From positions 868,001 to 932,000 of the forward strand of contig NZ_CP061498.1 of the NCBI RefSeq assembly GCF_014681765.1: a stretch of DNA of 64,000 bases. Reading direction: 5' to 3'. The position numbers were made by a program, and so were the translations under genes. The notes below the pieces were generated by a model, which did no database searches, was not told the origin of the DNA, and was given only the letters and a program-made list of their open reading frames with translations. Within the stretch, counting starts at the first letter, position 1; every line of letters starts with the position of its first letter. The stretch is from Roseicitreum antarcticum. Lineage in GTDB: Bacteria; Pseudomonadota; Alphaproteobacteria; Rhodobacterales; Rhodobacteraceae. Positions 9,434-19,822 of this stretch are shown here, piece after piece.

Positions 9434-9676
9434 TTACTCCGGTGATTTGGTGGTGAGGGCAAGCGCATGCAATTCGCCATGGCTGCCATCCATTTTGCCC
9501 TTCAACGCAGTATAAACTGCGCGCTGCTGTTGCACGCGGTTCTTGCCGCGAAAACTCTCATCAACAACCTCGGCGGCATAGTGGTTTCCGTCGCCCGCCA
9601 GATCGGTAATGGTGATCTGCGCCTCTGGGAAGCTGGCGCGCAACAGGGTTTCGATATCTTCTGCGGTAATCGCCAT
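9434..9676 (-). CDS. BolA-family protein, glutaredoxin partner
   Basis: An 80-residue BolA/IbaG-type protein. The class II KH-like fold is visible, with DLAGDGNHYAAEVV, the FRGKNRVQQQRAVY helix and the conserved C-terminal GELHALAL whose His helps bind the shared [2Fe-2S] cluster. The ATG at 9676 has AAGGA nine bases upstream; a more 5' ATG in frame lacks a good site. It lies between purL and grxD. Confidence 0.92.
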   Translation of the reverse strand: MAITAEDIETLLRASFPEAQITITDLAGDGNHYAAEVVDESFRGKNRVQQQRAVYTALKGKMDGSHGELHALALTTKSPE

Positions 9677-9735
9677 GATCTGGTTTCCTTGGTGTTCCGG
9701 TTGAAACGTAATCTGCCCCATGGGGCTTGGCAAGG

Positions 9736-11925
9736 TCAGGCCACGGCAGCTTGAAAGCTGCTGCGGTAAATGCCGGATAAATCCGTCAGCGGCGCAGAAC
9801 TGCCACCAAAGCTGACAGCGCTGCCGCCGAAACTGCCCACGCTGGACAGCGCCACCCCGGCCTGCCCGGCAGCGACCATCAGCGCCTCGGCCGCGTCGAA
9901 CGAACAGGCCACAAGGTAGCGCGCCTGATCCTCGCCAAACAGCGTCGGCGTGTCGCCCGCATTCAACGTGACGCCCAGCCCGGCGGCCTCGGCCATCTCG
10001 AACGCGGCCAGCGCCAACCCGCCATCAGACAGGTCGGTTGCCGCGCGGATCAGCTGGCGGTTGGCGCGCAGGAACTCGCCGTTGCGCCGCTCTGCCGCCA
10101 GATCGACGGGGGGCGCGTCGCCTTCCTCCTGGTGAAACACCTCGGCCAACAGCGCCGATTGTCCCAGATGCCCCGCCGTGCTGCCGATCAAGAGCGCCAC
10201 ATCCCCCGAAACCGGCTGGCCCGCGATCATGTCAGCGACAGAATCGAGCAGCCCGACCGCCCCAATGGTTGGTGTGGGCAAGATACCCTTGCCGTCAGTT
10301 TCATTGTAGAGCGAGACGTTGCCGGACACGATCGGCATGTCCAGCGCGATGCATGCCGCGCCAATCCCCTGAAGTGCGCCGACGAACTGGCCCATGATCT
10401 CGGGTTTTTCCGGATTGCCGAAATTCAGGTTATCCGTGGTGGCCAGGGGCCGCGCGCCCACGGCACACAGGTTGCGATAGGCCTCGGCCACCGCTTGTTT
10501 GCCGCCCTCAACCGGGTTGGCCTTGACGTAGCGCGGGGTGACATCGCTGGTGAAGGCCAGCGCCTTATCGGTACCATGTACCCGCACCACCCCCGCGCCC
10601 ATTCCCGGCACGCGGATCGTGTCACCCATGACCTGCGCGTCATATTGCTCCCAGACCCAAGCCTTGTTGGCATAATTCGGGCTGGAAATCAGCGCGCGCA
10701 GCCCGTCGATCGGGTCAATCCCCGGCACATTGCCCAAGGGCGCGGCGGGCGGGGTTTCGACCCAGGGCCGGTCATATTCCGGGGCGGAACCCGACAGCGT
10801 CGCCAGCGGCAGATCGGCCTTCACCTCGGTGCCATGCATGATGAGAAAGCGATCTTCGGCAATCGTCTCGCCAACAATGGCGAAATCCAGATCCCATTTC
10901 CGGAACACGGCGCGCGCCTCAGCCTCTTTCTCTGGCCGCAGCACCATCAGCATGCGTTCCTGGCTTTCCGACAGCATCATCTCATACGCCGTCATGTTCG
11001 GTTCGCGCTGCGGCACGTCATCCAGTTGCAGCCGGATGCCAAGGCCGCCCTTATCGCCCATTTCCACCGCCGAGCAGGTCAGGCCCGCCGCGCCCATATC
11101 CTGAATCGACACCACCGCCCCCGTGGCCATCAGTTCCAGACAGGCCTCCATTAGCCGCTTTTCGGTGAAGGGGTCACCGACCTGCACGGTCGGGCGCTTC
11201 TCTTCGATCGTGTCATCGAATTCCGCACTGGCCATCGTGGCACCACCTACCCCGTCGCGCCCTGTCTTCGCGCCCAGATACACCACTGGCAAACCCACGC
11301 CGCTGGCCGCCGAGTAGAAAATCTTGTCGGCATCGACCAGCCCCGCAGCAAAGGCATTGACCAGACAATTGCCGTTGTAGGCGGCATGAAACCGCACTTC
11401 TCCGCCCACGGTGGGCACGCCGAAGGCATTGCCATAACCGCCGACACCTTCCACCACGCCGCGCACCAGATGCGCGGTCTTGGGATGATCGGTTACGCCG
11501 AAGGACAGGCTGTTCATCGCCGCGATGGGCCGCGCGCCCATGGTGAACACATCGCGCAAGATGCCGCCAACGCCGGTGGCCGCGCCCTGATACGGCTCGA
11601 TATAGCTGGGGTGGTTATGGCTTTCCATCTTGAAGACAACGGCCAGTTTCACACCATCGGGGCCATCGCCGATATCCACCACGCCCGCATTTTCACCGGG
11701 GCCGCAGATCACCTGCGGGCCGGTGGTCGGCAGGGTGCGCAGCCATTTCTTCGACGATTTGTAAGAGCAATGCTCATTCCACATGGCCGAAAAGATACCC
11801 AGTTCGGTAAACGTCGGCTCCCGCCCGATGATCTCCAGAATACGCGCATATTCATCGGGCTTCAGCCCATGCGCGGCGATCAGTTCTTGGGTGATGGGGG
11901 GGTCTTGCATCATGGATTCATGCAT
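9736..11925 (-). CDS. purL: Phosphoribosylformylglycinamidine synthase subunit PurL
   Basis: Catalytic subunit of FGAM synthase (purine step 4), 729 residues, the small PurL type that works with PurQ and PurS. Family signatures include [16 protein letters not shown], the ATP-site KMESHNHPS and [10 protein letters not shown], and [10 protein letters not shown]. The start at 11925 has GGAAGG seven bases upstream; further ATGs at 11913 and 11910 lack such a site. The bolA start follows 60 bp after the stop. Confidence 0.96.
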   Translation of the reverse strand: MHESMMQDPPITQELIAAHGLKPDEYARILEIIGREPTFTELGIFSAMWNEHCSYKSSKKWLRTLPTTGPQVICGPGENAGVVDIGDGPDGVKLAVVFKMESHNHPSYIEPYQGAATGVGGILRDVFTMGARPIAAMNSLSFGVTDHPKTAHLVRGVVEGVGGYGNAFGVPTVGGEVRFHAAYNGNCLVNAFAAGLVDADKIFYSAASGVGLPVVYLGAKTGRDGVGGATMASAEFDDTIEEKRPTVQVGDPFTEKRLMEACLELMATGAVVSIQDMGAAGLTCSAVEMGDKGGLGIRLQLDDVPQREPNMTAYEMMLSESQERMLMVLRPEKEAEARAVFRKWDLDFAIVGETIAEDRFLIMHGTEVKADLPLATLSGSAPEYDRPWVETPPAAPLGNVPGIDPIDGLRALISSPNYANKAWVWEQYDAQVMGDTIRVPGMGAGVVRVHGTDKALAFTSDVTPRYVKANPVEGGKQAVAEAYRNLCAVGARPLATTDNLNFGNPEKPEIMGQFVGALQGIGAACIALDMPIVSGNVSLYNETDGKGILPTPTIGAVGLLDSVADMIAGQPVSGDVALLIGSTAGHLGQSALLAEVFHQEEGDAPPVDLAAERRNGEFLRANRQLIRAATDLSDGGLALAAFEMAEAAGLGVTLNAGDTPTLFGEDQARYLVACSFDAAEALMVAAGQAGVALSSVGSFGGSAVSFGGSSAPLTDLSGIYRSSFQAAVA

Positions 11926-12064
11926 GGGGCGGCCTTCCAATACTGCGGGTTAGGCGCTGTTTACGCCATGGCGCGCATGGGTGGAAGGGGGGATTGCCCG
12001 CCAAAGCACACCGCACGAAGCGGGCGCCGGGTTTTACGCCGCCCGCGCACATGCGCAAAACACG

Positions 12065-12120
12065 CACGCCCCGGACCGCAGGTCCGGGGCGTGGAGATCG
12101 CGTGCGGCCCAACGGGCCGC
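12065..12120 (-). terminator. Two strong hairpins downstream of lpd
   Basis: A perfect 13-bp stem with a 3-base loop (CACGCCCCGGACC paired with GGTCCGGGGCGTG, 12065-12093) is followed by a second perfect 7-bp stem (GCGGCCC / GGGCCGC, 12104-12120). They lie in the gap between the lpd stop and the purL start. No long T run follows, so termination is inferred from stem strength. Confidence 0.6.
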
Positions 12121-12147
12121 GCATTGGTTTCACGGCAACAGGTGCGC

Positions 12148-13557
12148 CTAGAAATGCAGCGCGCGCCCATACGCATCCAGAACGGATTCGTGCATCATCT
12201 CGGACAAGGTCGGATGCGGGAAGACCGTGTTCATCAGGTCTTCCTCGGTCGTCTCCAGCGTGCGGCCGATCACATAGCCCTGAATCAACTCGGTCACTTC
12301 CGCGCCAACCATATGCGCGCCGAGCAGCGCACCGGTCTTCGCGTCAAAGATGGTTTTCACCAAACCCTCAGGTTCCCCCAGCGCAATCGCCTTGCCATTG
12401 CCGATAAAGGGGAAGCGCCCGACCTTGATCTCATGCCCCGCAGCTTTCGCCTGCGCCTCGGTCAGACCGACGCTGGCGATCTGCGGGTGGCAATAGGTGC
12501 AGCCCGCAATCGCATCGGGATCGACTGCATGCGGATGCCCGCCCGCAATCAGTTCGGCGACCATAACGCCTTCGTGGCTGGCCTTGTGCGCCAGCCACGG
12601 GCCGTTGGTGGCGTCGCCGATGACAAAGAGCCCCTCGACCCCACTGCGGCAATATTCATCCGTCACCACGAAACTGCGATCAATCTTGACGCCCAACGCC
12701 TCCAGCCCCAGGCCTTCGGTATTGGCCACGATCCCGACAGCGGAAATCACCGTGTCGAATTCTTCCTTCTCGACCTTGCCGTTCACCTCGATATGCGCGG
12801 TGACCGTGCCCCCGCCCTTGCCGTCGGGCTTGCGGTCCAGCTGCTTGACCATGGCTTTCGCCTTGATCTTCATGCCCTGCTTTTCAAACTGCTTCTGGGC
12901 GAATTTGCTGATCTCCTCATCCTCGACCGGCAGAATGCGCTCCATCACCTCGACCACGGTGGTATCCGCGCCCAGCGTGTTGAAGAAGCTGGCAAATTCG
13001 ATCCCGATCGCGCCCGAGCCGATGACCAGCAACTTTTTGGGCATGCGTTTGGCGACCATCGCGTCGCGGTAGGCCCAGACCAATTCGCCATCAGCCTCCA
13101 GCCCCGGCAATTGCCGCGCGCGGGCGCCAGTGGCCAGGACGATGTTCTTTGCGGTCAGCTCCTCGGTGCCCTTGTCGGTCTTGACCGACACCTTGCCCTT
13201 GGCGGGCAGCGTCGCCTCCCCCATCACCACGGTGATCTTGTTCTTCTTCATCAAATGGCCGATGCCGCCCGACAATTGCCCCGCAACCCCGCGTGAGCGT
13301 TTGACAACTGCGGCAAGGTCGAAGCCGATCTTGTCGGCGCTCAGCCCGAAGTCTTTGGCGCGGTGCATCAGGTGGAACACCTCGGCCGAGCGCAGCAGCG
13401 CCTTGGTCGGAATACAGCCCCAATTCAGGCAGATACCGCCCAGGTTCTCGCGCTCTACAATCGCGACTTTCAGCCCCAGCTGGCTGGCGCGGATCGCGGC
13501 CACATAGCCCCCCGGACCGGCGCCGATTACGACAACGTCAAAAGCTCTGGCAGTCAT
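12148..13557 (-). CDS. lpd: Dihydrolipoyl dehydrogenase (E3)
   Basis: Reoxidises dihydrolipoamide of 2-oxoacid dehydrogenase complexes with NAD+. The 469-residue flavoprotein has the N-terminal FAD motif GAGPGGYVAA, the redox disulfide in GGICLNWGCIPTKAL, an NAD-binding GSGAIGIEFA, the second FAD contact GLFVIGDAT, and the C-terminal HPTLSEMMHE that carries the catalytic His-Glu pair. No E1 or E2 genes are adjacent, so which complex it serves is open. Confidence 0.96.
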   Translation of the reverse strand: MTARAFDVVVIGAGPGGYVAAIRASQLGLKVAIVERENLGGICLNWGCIPTKALLRSAEVFHLMHRAKDFGLSADKIGFDLAAVVKRSRGVAGQLSGGIGHLMKKNKITVVMGEATLPAKGKVSVKTDKGTEELTAKNIVLATGARARQLPGLEADGELVWAYRDAMVAKRMPKKLLVIGSGAIGIEFASFFNTLGADTTVVEVMERILPVEDEEISKFAQKQFEKQGMKIKAKAMVKQLDRKPDGKGGGTVTAHIEVNGKVEKEEFDTVISAVGIVANTEGLGLEALGVKIDRSFVVTDEYCRSGVEGLFVIGDATNGPWLAHKASHEGVMVAELIAGGHPHAVDPDAIAGCTYCHPQIASVGLTEAQAKAAGHEIKVGRFPFIGNGKAIALGEPEGLVKTIFDAKTGALLGAHMVGAEVTELIQGYVIGRTLETTEEDLMNTVFPHPTLSEMMHESVLDAYGRALHF

Positions 13558-13678
13558 TCGCGCCCCTCCTCAAGAATATAGTTTGATATTAAACTGTATT
13601 CCCGGGCGTTGCAACGACCCGGGCGCAAGCCTGTCCTGCGGGTGGCACATACCGGGTCGGATCACCGCCGGGCCCGCC

Positions 13679-14254
13679 TCAGGCGGCCTGCAATTCCTCG
13701 ACCACCGACATATAGCCACCCCGCGCCAGAAAGGCGCGCTCTTCCGCCGTGCTGGTACGCCCCAGCGCCTCGTTGCGGTAAGGAAAACGCCCAAAACGAC
13801 GGATCACGGCGCGGTGCGCGCGCGCATGCAGCACATTGCCCGCGCCGGTTTCGGGCATCCGCGTCAGGAACATCCGCACGCAGCGGTCCTGATCCATCAG
13901 GCTTTCGGAATGCATCAGGGGCATGTAGAAAAATTGCCGCTCGGGCTCTGCCACCTGAAGATCCAGTTTATGGTGAATCGCGCGGATCGCCGCTGTGAGC
14001 GCCTTGCCATCGGTGGCAAAGGCGCGGGCATCATTGCGAAACAGGTTGCGCGGAAACTGATCGGTCACCACCAGATAAGCCAGAATACCCTGCGGCATCG
14101 ACTGCCAGTTCTGCAAGGCACCGGCGCGCGCAGACGCCCAGGTGGCGCTGAACCGGGACCGGACGGCCTCATCCACCGCCGCATCGCCGGAATACCAATC
14201 GGCTCGCGTCAGCTCTTTCAGCCAGAAATCCAGTACCGTCTTTGCCTGTTCCAT
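13679..14254 (-). CDS. DUF924 family protein
   Basis: A 191-residue DUF924 protein (TPR-like all-helical family of unknown function). Typical features are VLDFWLKELTRADWYSGD at the N-terminus, VVTDQFPRNLFRND, FFYMPLMHSES and the FGRFPYRNEALGR block. The ATG at 14254 is preceded by AAGGGG at normal distance; a longer in-frame extension has no such site. It is followed downstream by lpd on the same strand. Confidence 0.88.
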   Translation of the reverse strand: MEQAKTVLDFWLKELTRADWYSGDAAVDEAVRSRFSATWASARAGALQNWQSMPQGILAYLVVTDQFPRNLFRNDARAFATDGKALTAAIRAIHHKLDLQVAEPERQFFYMPLMHSESLMDQDRCVRMFLTRMPETGAGNVLHARAHRAVIRRFGRFPYRNEALGRTSTAEERAFLARGGYMSVVEELQAA

Positions 14255-14349
14255 CAGCCACCCCTTTGCGCGGGTCCGCGATCTGCGCCCCTTTGGGCCG
14301 AATTTGACAGGTTTGCCGGGACCGCGCAATCCTATCTGGCGAAACGACG

Positions 14350-15621
14350 CTATCTTGCGGCGGCGGCGCCGGGCGTGTCGCCTGCCTCTTCTTGCTCATG
14401 CGCCGCCTCGAACACAGGCTCCATCGCGACAATTGATGCGGCCTGCGTCATGGCGGTATAGGCTGATGCCTCGCCCACCACCACGACGGCGCGGCGGCGC
14501 ATGCGCCAGATCGCATACAGCGTCAGCCCCCCGGTCAGCATGGCGATATACAAGAAGAACCCCTTCGGCCCGATCAGCGACATCAGCCAACCAATCGCCA
14601 GCGGTCCGACAATCGCACCGACGCCGTTGATGAACATCAGCCCACCCGAGGCCGCAGCCATATCATCGGCCTGAAGATAGTCATTCGTATAGGCCAGCAG
14701 CAGTGAGTACAGCGGGTTGGCCACACCGCCAATCACCACCGCAACGCCCAGAAGCACCACAAACCCAGGGTTGAACACCACCGCGACCAGCGTGCCAAGC
14801 GTCCCGAAGGCCGCGACGAACATGATCAGCCGGCGCCGGTCCATCCGGTCTGACAACCAGCCGATGGGATATTGAAACAGCAGCCCACCGATATAAATCG
14901 CCGCAACGAAGATCGAAATGTCGCGCACCGACAGCCCGGCCTGCGCGCCCCAAACGGCTGCCATGCCGAACATCGCCGCAAAGACCCCGCCCATCAGGAA
15001 CATGCCGACGCAGCCCAAAGGCGAAATGTCGTACAGCGCCTTGAAGCTCAGCCGTTTGGCCGTGCCAAAGACCGGCGCAGGGCTGGCCGACAGCAAGATC
15101 GGCGTGAACGCCAGCGACACCAGCACGGAAGGGATGACGAACAACAAGTATCCTGCCGGATCGGCCAGGTTGATGAGCCCCTGCGCCGAGATGATCCCCA
15201 CGACCTGTACGATCATGTAGAGCGACAGCGTCTGCCCCCGCGTCTCATTCGTCGAGGTGTTGTTGAGCCAGCTTTCCGCCGTCACATACACGCCAGAAAA
15301 GCTGAAGCCGATCAGGATGCGCAGCCCGGTCCAGATCATCCAGTCAGGCAGGGCCGCATAGAGGATCATCACCGCCGAGATCAGCGAGCCAAGGGCCGCA
15401 AACACCCGCACATGGCCCACGCGCCGGATCAGCTCGGGCGCGATCTGCGAACCGAAGAGGAACCCCACGAAATAGCCCGACATCACGACGGACATCTGGA
15501 AAGTGCTGAACCCCTCGATCCCGCCGCGGATACCCAGCAGCGTGCCCTGCACCCCGTTGCCGATCATCAGCAACAGCAGGCCCAGAAAAAGCGGCCATGA
15601 CGATGCAAAGACCCGGATCAT
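14350..15621 (-). CDS. MFS transporter, YcaD-like
   Basis: A 423-residue inner-membrane protein with about 12 hydrophobic segments. The N-terminus ([20 protein letters not shown], with a following [10 protein letters not shown]) and the inter-domain [11 protein letters not shown] loop are typical of major facilitator proteins of the YcaD group. The substrate is unknown. Its ATG overlaps the queA stop by four bases (ATGA), so the two are translationally coupled. Confidence 0.87.
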   Translation of the reverse strand: MIRVFASSWPLFLGLLLLMIGNGVQGTLLGIRGGIEGFSTFQMSVVMSGYFVGFLFGSQIAPELIRRVGHVRVFAALGSLISAVMILYAALPDWMIWTGLRILIGFSFSGVYVTAESWLNNTSTNETRGQTLSLYMIVQVVGIISAQGLINLADPAGYLLFVIPSVLVSLAFTPILLSASPAPVFGTAKRLSFKALYDISPLGCVGMFLMGGVFAAMFGMAAVWGAQAGLSVRDISIFVAAIYIGGLLFQYPIGWLSDRMDRRRLIMFVAAFGTLGTLVAVVFNPGFVVLLGVAVVIGGVANPLYSLLLAYTNDYLQADDMAAASGGLMFINGVGAIVGPLAIGWLMSLIGPKGFFLYIAMLTGGLTLYAIWRMRRRAVVVVGEASAYTAMTQAASIVAMEPVFEAAHEQEEAGDTPGAAAAR

Positions 15622-16688
15622 GTGCAGCCCTCCTTCCCCTCAGGGATCAATAGTGACGCGTCGCCGTAAGAGAAGAAGCGATACCCCTGCCCTACGGCGT
15701 GACTATAAATATTTTGTATCGCCGACTGTCCCATAAGCGCCGCTACAAGCATCATCAGCGTCGATTTGGGCAGGTGAAAGTTGGTCATCAGCCCGTCGGT
15801 CACGCGAAAACGGTAGCCCGGGGTGATGAAGATATCGGTCTTGCCGGTCCATTCGCGCAAGGTACCGTCCGGGGCGGCCGCACTTTCGATCAGGCGCAAC
15901 GCGGTGGTGCCGACGGCGATGATACGCCCGCCTGCCGCACGGGTCGCGTTGATCTCGGCTGCGGCCTGCGGCGTGATCTGGCCCCATTCGGCATGCATCT
16001 TGTGGGTCGAGATATCATCCACCTTCACCGGCAGAAAGGTGCCCGCACCGACATGCAGCGTCACCTCGGTGAAGTCCACGCCATGATCGCGCAGCGCCTG
16101 CAAGAGATCCAGATCGAAATGCAGCGATGCGGTGGGGGCCGCGACAGCGCCGCGTTCGCGGGCAAACACCGTCTGGTAATCGTCGTCGTCCTGCGCATCG
16201 GCGGCGCGTCTGCCCGCGATATAGGGCGGCAACGGCATCGCACCGACCTGCGAAAGGGCGGCGTCGAATGCGTCGCCGGTCAGGTTGAAGCGCAAAGTCG
16301 CGTCCTCGGCCCCTTTGGCGGTGACATGGGCATGCAGCGTTTCGGAAAACACCACATCCTCGCCCACCGCCAGCTTGCGCAGGGGTTTGACCATGGCGCG
16401 CCAGTCGCCGTCGGGCAGCGGCTCCATCAATGTCACTTCGATCTTCGCGCTGACCCTGCCTTGTGCGCTGTCGCGCCAGCGTCGGCCGGTCAGCCGCGCG
16501 GGGATCACGCGGGTGTTGTTCAGCACCATCCGGTCGCCCGGGCGCAACCACAGGCTCAGGTCGCGCACATGGGCATCGGAAATCGCGGTGCCAGATGCCA
16601 CCAGCATGCGCGCCGCCGGGCGCGGGCGCACCGGGCGGGTGGCGATCAGCCCCTCGGGCAGGTCAAAGTCGAAATCGGACAGCTGCAT
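15618..16688 (-). CDS. queA: S-adenosylmethionine:tRNA ribosyltransferase-isomerase
   Basis: Makes epoxyqueuosine in tRNA by transferring and isomerising the ribosyl group of SAM onto 7-aminomethyl-7-deazaguanine. The 356-residue product has family blocks [55 protein letters not shown] and [13 protein letters not shown]. It is coupled to the downstream MFS gene by a 4-bp overlap. Divergent from bcp. Confidence 0.96.
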   Translation of the reverse strand: MQLSDFDFDLPEGLIATRPVRPRPAARMLVASGTAISDAHVRDLSLWLRPGDRMVLNNTRVIPARLTGRRWRDSAQGRVSAKIEVTLMEPLPDGDWRAMVKPLRKLAVGEDVVFSETLHAHVTAKGAEDATLRFNLTGDAFDAALSQVGAMPLPPYIAGRRAADAQDDDDYQTVFARERGAVAAPTASLHFDLDLLQALRDHGVDFTEVTLHVGAGTFLPVKVDDISTHKMHAEWGQITPQAAAEINATRAAGGRIIAVGTTALRLIESAAAPDGTLREWTGKTDIFITPGYRFRVTDGLMTNFHLPKSTLMMLVAALMGQSAIQNIYSHAVGQGYRFFSYGDASLLIPEGKEGCT

Positions 16689-16792
16689 GGAAGGACACTC
16701 TTTGCCACACTATGAAAACTTGAGACGCCCCTTTAACTTTGCCGTCCCGTGACTACAACTGACCAAAGTCCATTTCAGTTGAAAGGTAACCC

Positions 16793-17254
16793 ATGCTTGA
16801 ACCCGGCGCGACTGCCCCCGATTTCACCCTGCCCCGCGATGGCGGCGGCGACCTGACGCTTTCCGACCTGCGCGGCGGGCCGGTGGTGCTGTATTTCTAC
16901 CCGAAGGACGACACGCCGGGCTGCACGAAGGAGGCGCAGGGCTTCACCGAGGCGGCGGATGACTTTGCCGCCATCAGCGCGAAGGTCGTCGGCGTGTCCA
17001 AGGACCCGGTCGCGAAACACGACAAGTTCATCGCAAAATACAGCCTGAACCTCACCCTGGTGTCGGATGAGACCTCGGACGTTTGCGAACGCTACGGCAC
17101 ATGGGTCGAAAAGAGCATGTACGGCAAGACCTACATGGGGATCGAACGCACCACGGTGCTGATCGCCGCAGACGGCACGATCGCGCGGGTCTGGCCGAAG
17201 GTCAAAGTACCGGGCCATGTCGAAGAGGTGCTGGAAGCAGCCAAGGCCCTGTGA
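16793..17254 (+). CDS. bcp: Thioredoxin-dependent peroxiredoxin (Bcp/PrxQ)
   Basis: Reduces hydroperoxides. A 153-residue AhpC/TSA-fold protein with the peroxidatic cysteine in YPKDDTPGCTKEAQGF. The resolving cysteine found five residues later in E. coli Bcp is a Gln here, so it probably works as a 1-Cys or alternative-Cys enzyme. AAAGG precedes the ATG. It overlaps the next gene by four bases (GTGA), so co-translation with the DUF455 protein is likely. Confidence 0.94.
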   Translation: MLEPGATAPDFTLPRDGGGDLTLSDLRGGPVVLYFYPKDDTPGCTKEAQGFTEAADDFAAISAKVVGVSKDPVAKHDKFIAKYSLNLTLVSDETSDVCERYGTWVEKSMYGKTYMGIERTTVLIAADGTIARVWPKVKVPGHVEEVLEAAKAL

Positions 17255-18195
17255 CCGAAAGCCCGGCGACCGAAAGCCCAACGGCGGAAAGCCCAACGGC
17301 GGAAAGCCCAACGACGGAAAGCGCCGCGACCGAAAGCCACGCGACAGACAGCGCCGTGGTTGTAGACGCTGCGGCGCTGCCCGGCACACTTGCCGAAATG
17401 GCCGTGGCCGTGCTGAAAACGGCGGACCCGGCGCAGAAAACTGCGCTGTCGCGCGCCTGCGCCGCCCTGTGGCTTGCGATGCGCGACGCGGGCACGCCCA
17501 TGGCCATCGGCCACGCCACCCCGCCCGATATGCCCGCACGGCCCGCGCAGCCCGAATTGCTGGAGCCGCGCAACGTGCCGCGCCGCAAACCCGGCAGCCC
17601 GGCGGGGCGCATCGCCATGCTGCATGCGGTAGCGCATATCGAGTTGAACGCGGTTGACCTGCATTGGGACATCATCGCGCGATTCAGCAATATTCCCATG
17701 CCGCCCGGCTTTTATGACGACTGGGTGCGCGCGGCGGATGATGAGTCGCGACATTTCGGGCTCATGGCCGGGTGCCTGGCCGAGCACGGCAGCCATTACG
17801 GTGCCCTGCCCGCCCATGCGGGGATGTGGCGCGCCGCACAGGACACTGCGCATGACCTGCCCGCGCGCCTGGCCGTGGTGCCAATGGTGCTGGAGGCACG
17901 CGGCCTCGACGTGACACCCGGCATGATCGCATTGTTTCAACAGGCAAAGGATGCTGCCGCCGTCACGGCACTGGAAGTGATCTATGCCGAGGAAGTGGCC
18001 CATGTCGCCTACGGCTCCAAATGGTTCAACTTCCTGTGCGGGCGCGAGAATCTCGACCCGCTGCCACGTTTTCACGCGCTGGTGCGGCGCTATTTCCACA
18101 GCACGCTGCGCCCACCCTTCAACGAAGAAAAGCGCGCCGATGCAGGCCTGCCGCCGGATTTCTACTGGCCCCTGTCGGAAATCGACCGCCCCTGA
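17251..18195 (+). CDS. DUF455 ferritin-like protein with a repeat-built N-terminus
   Basis: A 314-residue protein if started at the GTG that overlaps the bcp stop. The core from about residue 45 onward is DUF455, a ferritin-like helical family with conserved His and Glu residues (AHIELNAVDLHWD, DDESRHF, IYAEEVAHVAYG) that could bind a di-metal centre. The first 35 residues are seven 5-residue repeats (TESPA, TESPT, AESPT ...) made by a 15-bp DNA array. An alternative start is a GTG near 17356 or the ATG at 17398, which would leave the array as a spacer. Confidence 0.8.
   Translation: MTESPATESPTAESPTAESPTTESAATESHATDSAVVVDAAALPGTLAEMAVAVLKTADPAQKTALSRACAALWLAMRDAGTPMAIGHATPPDMPARPAQPELLEPRNVPRRKPGSPAGRIAMLHAVAHIELNAVDLHWDIIARFSNIPMPPGFYDDWVRAADDESRHFGLMAGCLAEHGSHYGALPAHAGMWRAAQDTAHDLPARLAVVPMVLEARGLDVTPGMIALFQQAKDAAAVTALEVIYAEEVAHVAYGSKWFNFLCGRENLDPLPRFHALVRRYFHSTLRPPFNEEKRADAGLPPDFYWPLSEIDRP
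17254..17358 (+). repeat. 15-bp tandem repeat, seven units
   Basis: Seven consecutive 15-base units, of which the third and fourth are identical (GCGGAAAGCCCAACG) and the others differ by a few bases. The array begins at the last base of the bcp stop codon and encodes 35 residues of the DUF455 reading frame without a stop. Confidence 0.93.
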
Positions 18196-18451
18196 GATAC
18201 CCTTCCCGGGGCGGCTGGAAGCACAACGACACGGCATCGGGCGAGAGCGCTAAACGCACGAAACCGGGCAAAAGTTGCGAGACATCCCTGAAATCGCTGG
18301 AATTGTCGGCAAAAATCCGCCCAAAACGGGCGTATTGCCCGGCTTTGCGGCGGCACGCGCGGCAAAATTCTTGCGATATGCGCCTTAGGGTCTTAACACG
18401 CTGGTAACCTATCGGGATGCGGTCGCCCCGGGCGATGCGTCTTTTGACCCG

Positions 18452-19822
18452 ATGGCCGACAAAATACGACAAGGAATCACAGGTTTGCAGCGACTTCTAG
18501 ATCGGCTCGACCAGCGGCTGGAAAAACGTTTTCCAGAACAGCGGCTGTTTCTGAAATCTGATAGCGCGACACGCTATGTCCGGCTCCGACCCCTGACGCA
18601 GGCGGTGGGCATCTTCAGCGCTGTCACCTTCTTTGCCTGGGGCGTGCTGGCTGCGTCGATCCTGTTAATGGACAGCATAGGGTCGGGCAATATCCGCGAT
18701 CAGGCCGCGCGCGAACAGGCGTATTATGAGACCCGGCTGAACGACCTCGCCGCAGAACGCGACGCTCGCGCATCGGAAACCGAGACCGCGCAGTCCCGCT
18801 TTACCTATGCGATGGAAAGGATTTCCGACATGCAATCGGCGCTTCTGGCGTCAGAGCAGCGGCGGATCGAACTGGAAACCGGGATCGAGGTCATCCAGCG
18901 CACCCTGCGCCGCACGGTCGACGAACGCGACGCCGCGCGTGCCCATGGTGCCGAACTGGCCCGCACCCTGACGGATGAGACCGGGACCGCCCGCACCGGC
19001 GCCGAACAGGCGCAAGACGTCGCACAGACGCTTGATTTCCTGATGTCGGCCCTCGACACCGCCACGTCAGAGCGGGACAACGCCGCGCTGGCAGCTGATG
19101 ATGCGCGCCGGCAGGCCGACCATCTGGCTTTGGAGGTCCGGCTTATTCAGGACCGCAACACCCGCATTTTCGCCCAGTTGGAAGAGGCGATCGAGATGTC
19201 AGTCTCGCCGCTGGAACGCATCTTCACCAATGCCGGATTGTCGGTCGACACCATTTTGCGGCAGGTACGGTCTGGGTATCAGTCGCAATCCGCAGCCTTG
19301 CAGCCGATCTCCATGTCCACCTCTGGCAGCTATGACCCTGACAGCGACGAGGCGCGGGCCAACCGCGTGCTGGCGGGCCTGGATGAGTTGAACCTCTACC
19401 GTGTCGCGACCGAACGCCTGCCATTTGCGCGGCCGGTATCCGGGGCGCGCCAGACTTCCAGCTTCGGCGTACGGCGTGACCCGCGCACCGGCGCATCGCG
19501 CCAGCACAATGGCGTCGACTGGGCCGCAGCACAGGGCACCACAATCACGGCAACCTCGGCCGGGCGGGTCAAATTCGCTGGGCGTCAGGGCGGATACGGC
19601 AACCTTGTCATCATCGAGCATGACTTCGGGATCGAGACCTATTACGCCCATCTACATCGCATTAACGTCAGCACCGGGCAAAGGGTCTCGCGCGGGGATA
19701 AAATCGGTGGTATGGGCACAACAGGCCGGTCAACCGGCGTGCATCTTCACTACGAAATCCGCGTCGGCGGCACACCCCTCAACCCTATGACGTATATAAG
19801 GGCAGCGCAAAATGTTTTCTAA
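18452..19822 (+). CDS. M23-family peptidoglycan endopeptidase with coiled-coil region
   Basis: A 456-residue membrane-anchored protein. A single N-terminal transmembrane segment (about residues 50-70) is followed by a long Ala/Glu/Arg-rich coiled coil (about 80-260) and a C-terminal LytM/M23 domain. The zinc-binding motifs HNGVDWA (HxxxD) and HLHYE (HxH) are intact, so it should be an active endopeptidase. Its 3' end overlaps the bactofilin gene by 11 bp. M23-bactofilin pairs are a known partnership for localised wall remodelling. Confidence 0.93.
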   Translation: MADKIRQGITGLQRLLDRLDQRLEKRFPEQRLFLKSDSATRYVRLRPLTQAVGIFSAVTFFAWGVLAASILLMDSIGSGNIRDQAAREQAYYETRLNDLAAERDARASETETAQSRFTYAMERISDMQSALLASEQRRIELETGIEVIQRTLRRTVDERDAARAHGAELARTLTDETGTARTGAEQAQDVAQTLDFLMSALDTATSERDNAALAADDARRQADHLALEVRLIQDRNTRIFAQLEEAIEMSVSPLERIFTNAGLSVDTILRQVRSGYQSQSAALQPISMSTSGSYDPDSDEARANRVLAGLDELNLYRVATERLPFARPVSGARQTSSFGVRRDPRTGASRQHNGVDWAAAQGTTITATSAGRVKFAGRQGGYGNLVIIEHDFGIETYYAHLHRINVSTGQRVSRGDKIGGMGTTGRSTGVHLHYEIRVGGTPLNPMTYIRAAQNVF

